Source of the DNA: Martensiomyces pterosporus
Taxonomy: Eukaryota > Kickxellomycota > Kickxellomycetes > Kickxellales > Kickxellaceae
Direction: 5' to 3'
DNA: 17,539 nt
Assembly (NCBI GenBank): GCA_025201845.1
Contig: MU604097.1
Coordinates: 1-17,539 of the forward strand
Below, one piece after another: positions 15,996 to 17,539 of the stretch. Numbering within the stretch: position 1 is the first letter of the stretch; every line of letters starts with the position of its first letter. Under the pieces are notes generated by a model. The model was not told the origin of the DNA and did not search any database. It saw nothing but the letters and a program-made list of their open reading frames with translations. The position numbers and the translations under genes were made by a program.

Positions 15996-17539
15996 ATGAT
16001 GAGCCAACTCGAGCCTGCAAACCTCCTTCACAGCCTTTGGTGGCTTGTATCGCAGCCTACAACCCTGTGCACCGGGCTGACCGTGTATATAACATGGAAA
16101 ATAGTCTATGCACTGTACTTTTCATCCTTGCGCAATGTCCCTGGATCACTCCTGGGCCGTATCAGCAGCTTGCCACTACTTGTGACAGTACTGCGCGGAG
16201 GGTTAACTGACTGGTTACTCAGCAGCTACGAAAAGTACGATAGCCTGTTTATTATGAGCAACAAGGCGGTTGTTGTTTGTGACCCCAGCGACTGCCGTAC
16301 GATCCTGAGCACACATGCGTTCAAGAAGGCGATGTTTTCAAATGTTGACTTGATCGAGCCCAACATGCTCTTCACTAGCGACCCAGAGCTCAACAAGCAG
16401 CGCAGGCGCCAAGTAGGACCTGCTCTCAGCTTCACTGGTCTGCGCAAGATGGAGCCCACCATCCTGGCTGCGGGAGCTCAGCAACTACTGGACAAGTGGA
16501 ACGGCGCAATTGAACAGTCGCCGACTGGCAAAGCCAAGGTGTGTTATGAGAAGGATTTTTTCCTGATGGGTTTTGACATTATCAGCTCGTTGGGATTCGG
16601 CAAGACGCACCGCTCGCTGACAACTGGCGACTTGACTGTTGTCCGCTGGGTCAGGCAAAGTGTCATCGTGATGTTCATGCAGATGATGGCTGGCAAACAA
16701 AAATTATCATTTATTCGCTTGCTCATTAAATCACAGCGCAAGGGTGCAGAAGAGTTTATCGCTTTTGCAAATCGATCTATTGAAGAGCGCAAGCAGCTGT
16801 TGGCCGAAGGGGCAGCCAAACCAAACGACATATTGCAGGCATACATCGATGCGGAGGATCCCGAGTCCAAGATCAGGATGACGCCATCGCAGGTGACGGC
16901 AGAAGTCGCATTGACCCTTGGTGCAGGTGCCGAAACGAGTTCCAACACGCTCACCTGGACAGTTCACCTCCTTATGCTGCACCCTCAATACTACAGACGC
17001 GCTGTTGACGAGGTCCGGTCCAATTTTGACAAGGACCACCTGATCACCTTTGACGAGATCAAGGAGAAGCTTCCATTCCTGGAGGCGTGCGTTTATGAAT
17101 CTATGCGTATACGTCCTACTATTCCGTCTCTTCCTCGGATTGTTCCGCCCGGCGGTGTGACATTCCAGGGCCACTTCATTCCCGAGGGATACACATGTCT
17201 CGTGGCTATTCCAGCTGCAAACATGAACAGGGATATGTGGAGCAACCCACATATCTTTAACCCCGAGCGATTTATCGACAACGAGGAGAACAAGCGCAAT
17301 GTTCTCACCTTCAGCTCTGGTGTTCGAATTTGCCCTGGAAGGCACTTAGCATGGGTTGAGATACTGACCACTCTTGCCAATCTGTTCAACGTCTACGATT
17401 TTGCGCTGCCTGGAGATGCGCTGTTTACCCCTGATCACCTCGACAAGCATGGGCAGCCAGTGATTATGCCGCAAAAAATGTCCGTCAGCAATGGGCCCAG
17501 ATTCCCTGAAAGGGACTGCCAGGTAGTCATCTCCAAGAG
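15996..17539 (+). CDS. Cytochrome P450 monooxygenase, copy 2 (3' end cut by the window)
   Basis: The frame from ATG 15996 is open to the last base, 514 full codons with no stop or frameshift. It ends at VVISK, so compared with copy 1 (VISKRQK) only a few residues and the stop are missing. It aligns with copy 1 from end to end with two single-residue deletions. Key sites are intact: ExxR as ESMR, NPERFID, and haem loop FSSGVRICPG with Cys446 (codon 17331-17333). Differences fall in places that matter: hinge NVPGSLL instead of HIPGPF, and I-helix GAGAETSS with Glu for Asp, which other P450 families also use. EERKQLLAEG and the segment from KPNDILQAYIDAEDP to SKIRMTP are nearly unchanged. It is a paralogue from tandem duplication with its own TATA box, likely an active enzyme with altered substrate preference. 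Confidence 0.93.
   Translation, partial: MMSQLEPANLLHSLWWLVSQPTTLCTGLTVYITWKIVYALYFSSLRNVPGSLLGRISSLPLLVTVLRGGLTDWLLSSYEKYDSLFIMSNKAVVVCDPSDCRTILSTHAFKKAMFSNVDLIEPNMLFTSDPELNKQRRRQVGPALSFTGLRKMEPTILAAGAQQLLDKWNGAIEQSPTGKAKVCYEKDFFLMGFDIISSLGFGKTHRSLTTGDLTVVRWVRQSVIVMFMQMMAGKQKLSFIRLLIKSQRKGAEEFIAFANRSIEERKQLLAEGAAKPNDILQAYIDAEDPESKIRMTPSQVTAEVALTLGAGAETSSNTLTWTVHLLMLHPQYYRRAVDEVRSNFDKDHLITFDEIKEKLPFLEACVYESMRIRPTIPSLPRIVPPGGVTFQGHFIPEGYTCLVAIPAANMNRDMWSNPHIFNPERFIDNEENKRNVLTFSSGVRICPGRHLAWVEILTTLANLFNVYDFALPGDALFTPDHLDKHGQPVIMPQKMSVSNGPRFPERDCQVVISK

Larger units (their letters stand above)
14957..17539 (+). repeat. Tandem duplication, unit 2 (upstream region plus P450 copy 2)
   Basis: Second copy of the unit described at 11381-13833, in the same orientation with an offset of about 3.6-3.7 kb. 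Coding similarity is strong (roughly three quarters identical residues by eye); noncoding similarity survives as ordered blocks. The unit may continue beyond the window. Confidence 0.7.

Noticed and set aside
15996..17539. P450 copy 2 as a pseudogene
   Set aside because: Codon-by-codon reading found no stop or frameshift up to the window edge and all catalytic residues are kept; the missing stop is only the window boundary.
1..17539. tRNA, rRNA, CRISPR array, self-splicing intron or bacterial-type operon
   Set aside because: No T-loop-like GTTCGANTC in a cloverleaf context, no regularly spaced repeats, and the gene structure is eukaryotic (GT-AG intron, TATA boxes, long spacers).

Overview
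The window looks like a filamentous fungal chromosome segment. It carries the C-terminal part of a fungal type I fatty acid synthase alpha region, a fungal-style BAHD-like acyltransferase, a COQ5-like methyltransferase, a 4-coumarate-CoA-ligase-like acyl-activating enzyme with one short GT-AG intron, and two intronless cytochrome P450 genes. Genes are sparse, with intergenic gaps of 1.5-2 kb, and four have a recognisable TATA box. An early-diverging fungus (for example the Kickxellomycotina group) would fit, but the sequence alone does not prove the lineage.

Layout. 1-2985 (+): end of a FAS alpha region with ketoreductase (KR) and ketosynthase (KS) sites; it stops where the phosphopantetheinyl-transferase (PPT) domain would normally begin. 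3121-3438: an about 160-bp LTR-like repeat in minus orientation, split by a second copy in plus orientation (3213-3369). 3686-5161 (-): acyltransferase, convergent with the FAS. 5275-6933: no convincing gene. 6934-7806 (-): methyltransferase with a 16-residue serine run encoded by a trinucleotide repeat. 7965-9498: no convincing gene. 9499-11250 (+): acyl-CoA ligase with an intron at 10267-10374. 12274-13833 (+): P450 copy 1. 13868-14019 and 14264-14417: two more LTR-like copies. 15996 to the window end (+): P450 copy 2, cut by the window edge a few codons before its stop. The P450s belong to a tandem duplication that also includes their upstream regions.

Working together (inference): a FAS, an acyl-activating enzyme, two oxygenases, a methyltransferase and an acyltransferase side by side is the toolkit of a fatty-acid- or polyketide-derived specialised metabolite. 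Several members depart from the housekeeping family pattern: the FAS has no PPT, the COQ5-like enzyme lacks the family's N-terminal signature, and the ligase has Gln where 4CLs usually have a substrate-site His. The cluster idea is the main hypothesis here; it is not proven, since no cluster-specific regulator or transporter is visible and the FAS could simply be the housekeeping one.

Starts: for three genes the longest ORF begins at or too close to a TATA box or predicted transcription start, so shorter internal or standard ATG starts were chosen and are explained per gene.
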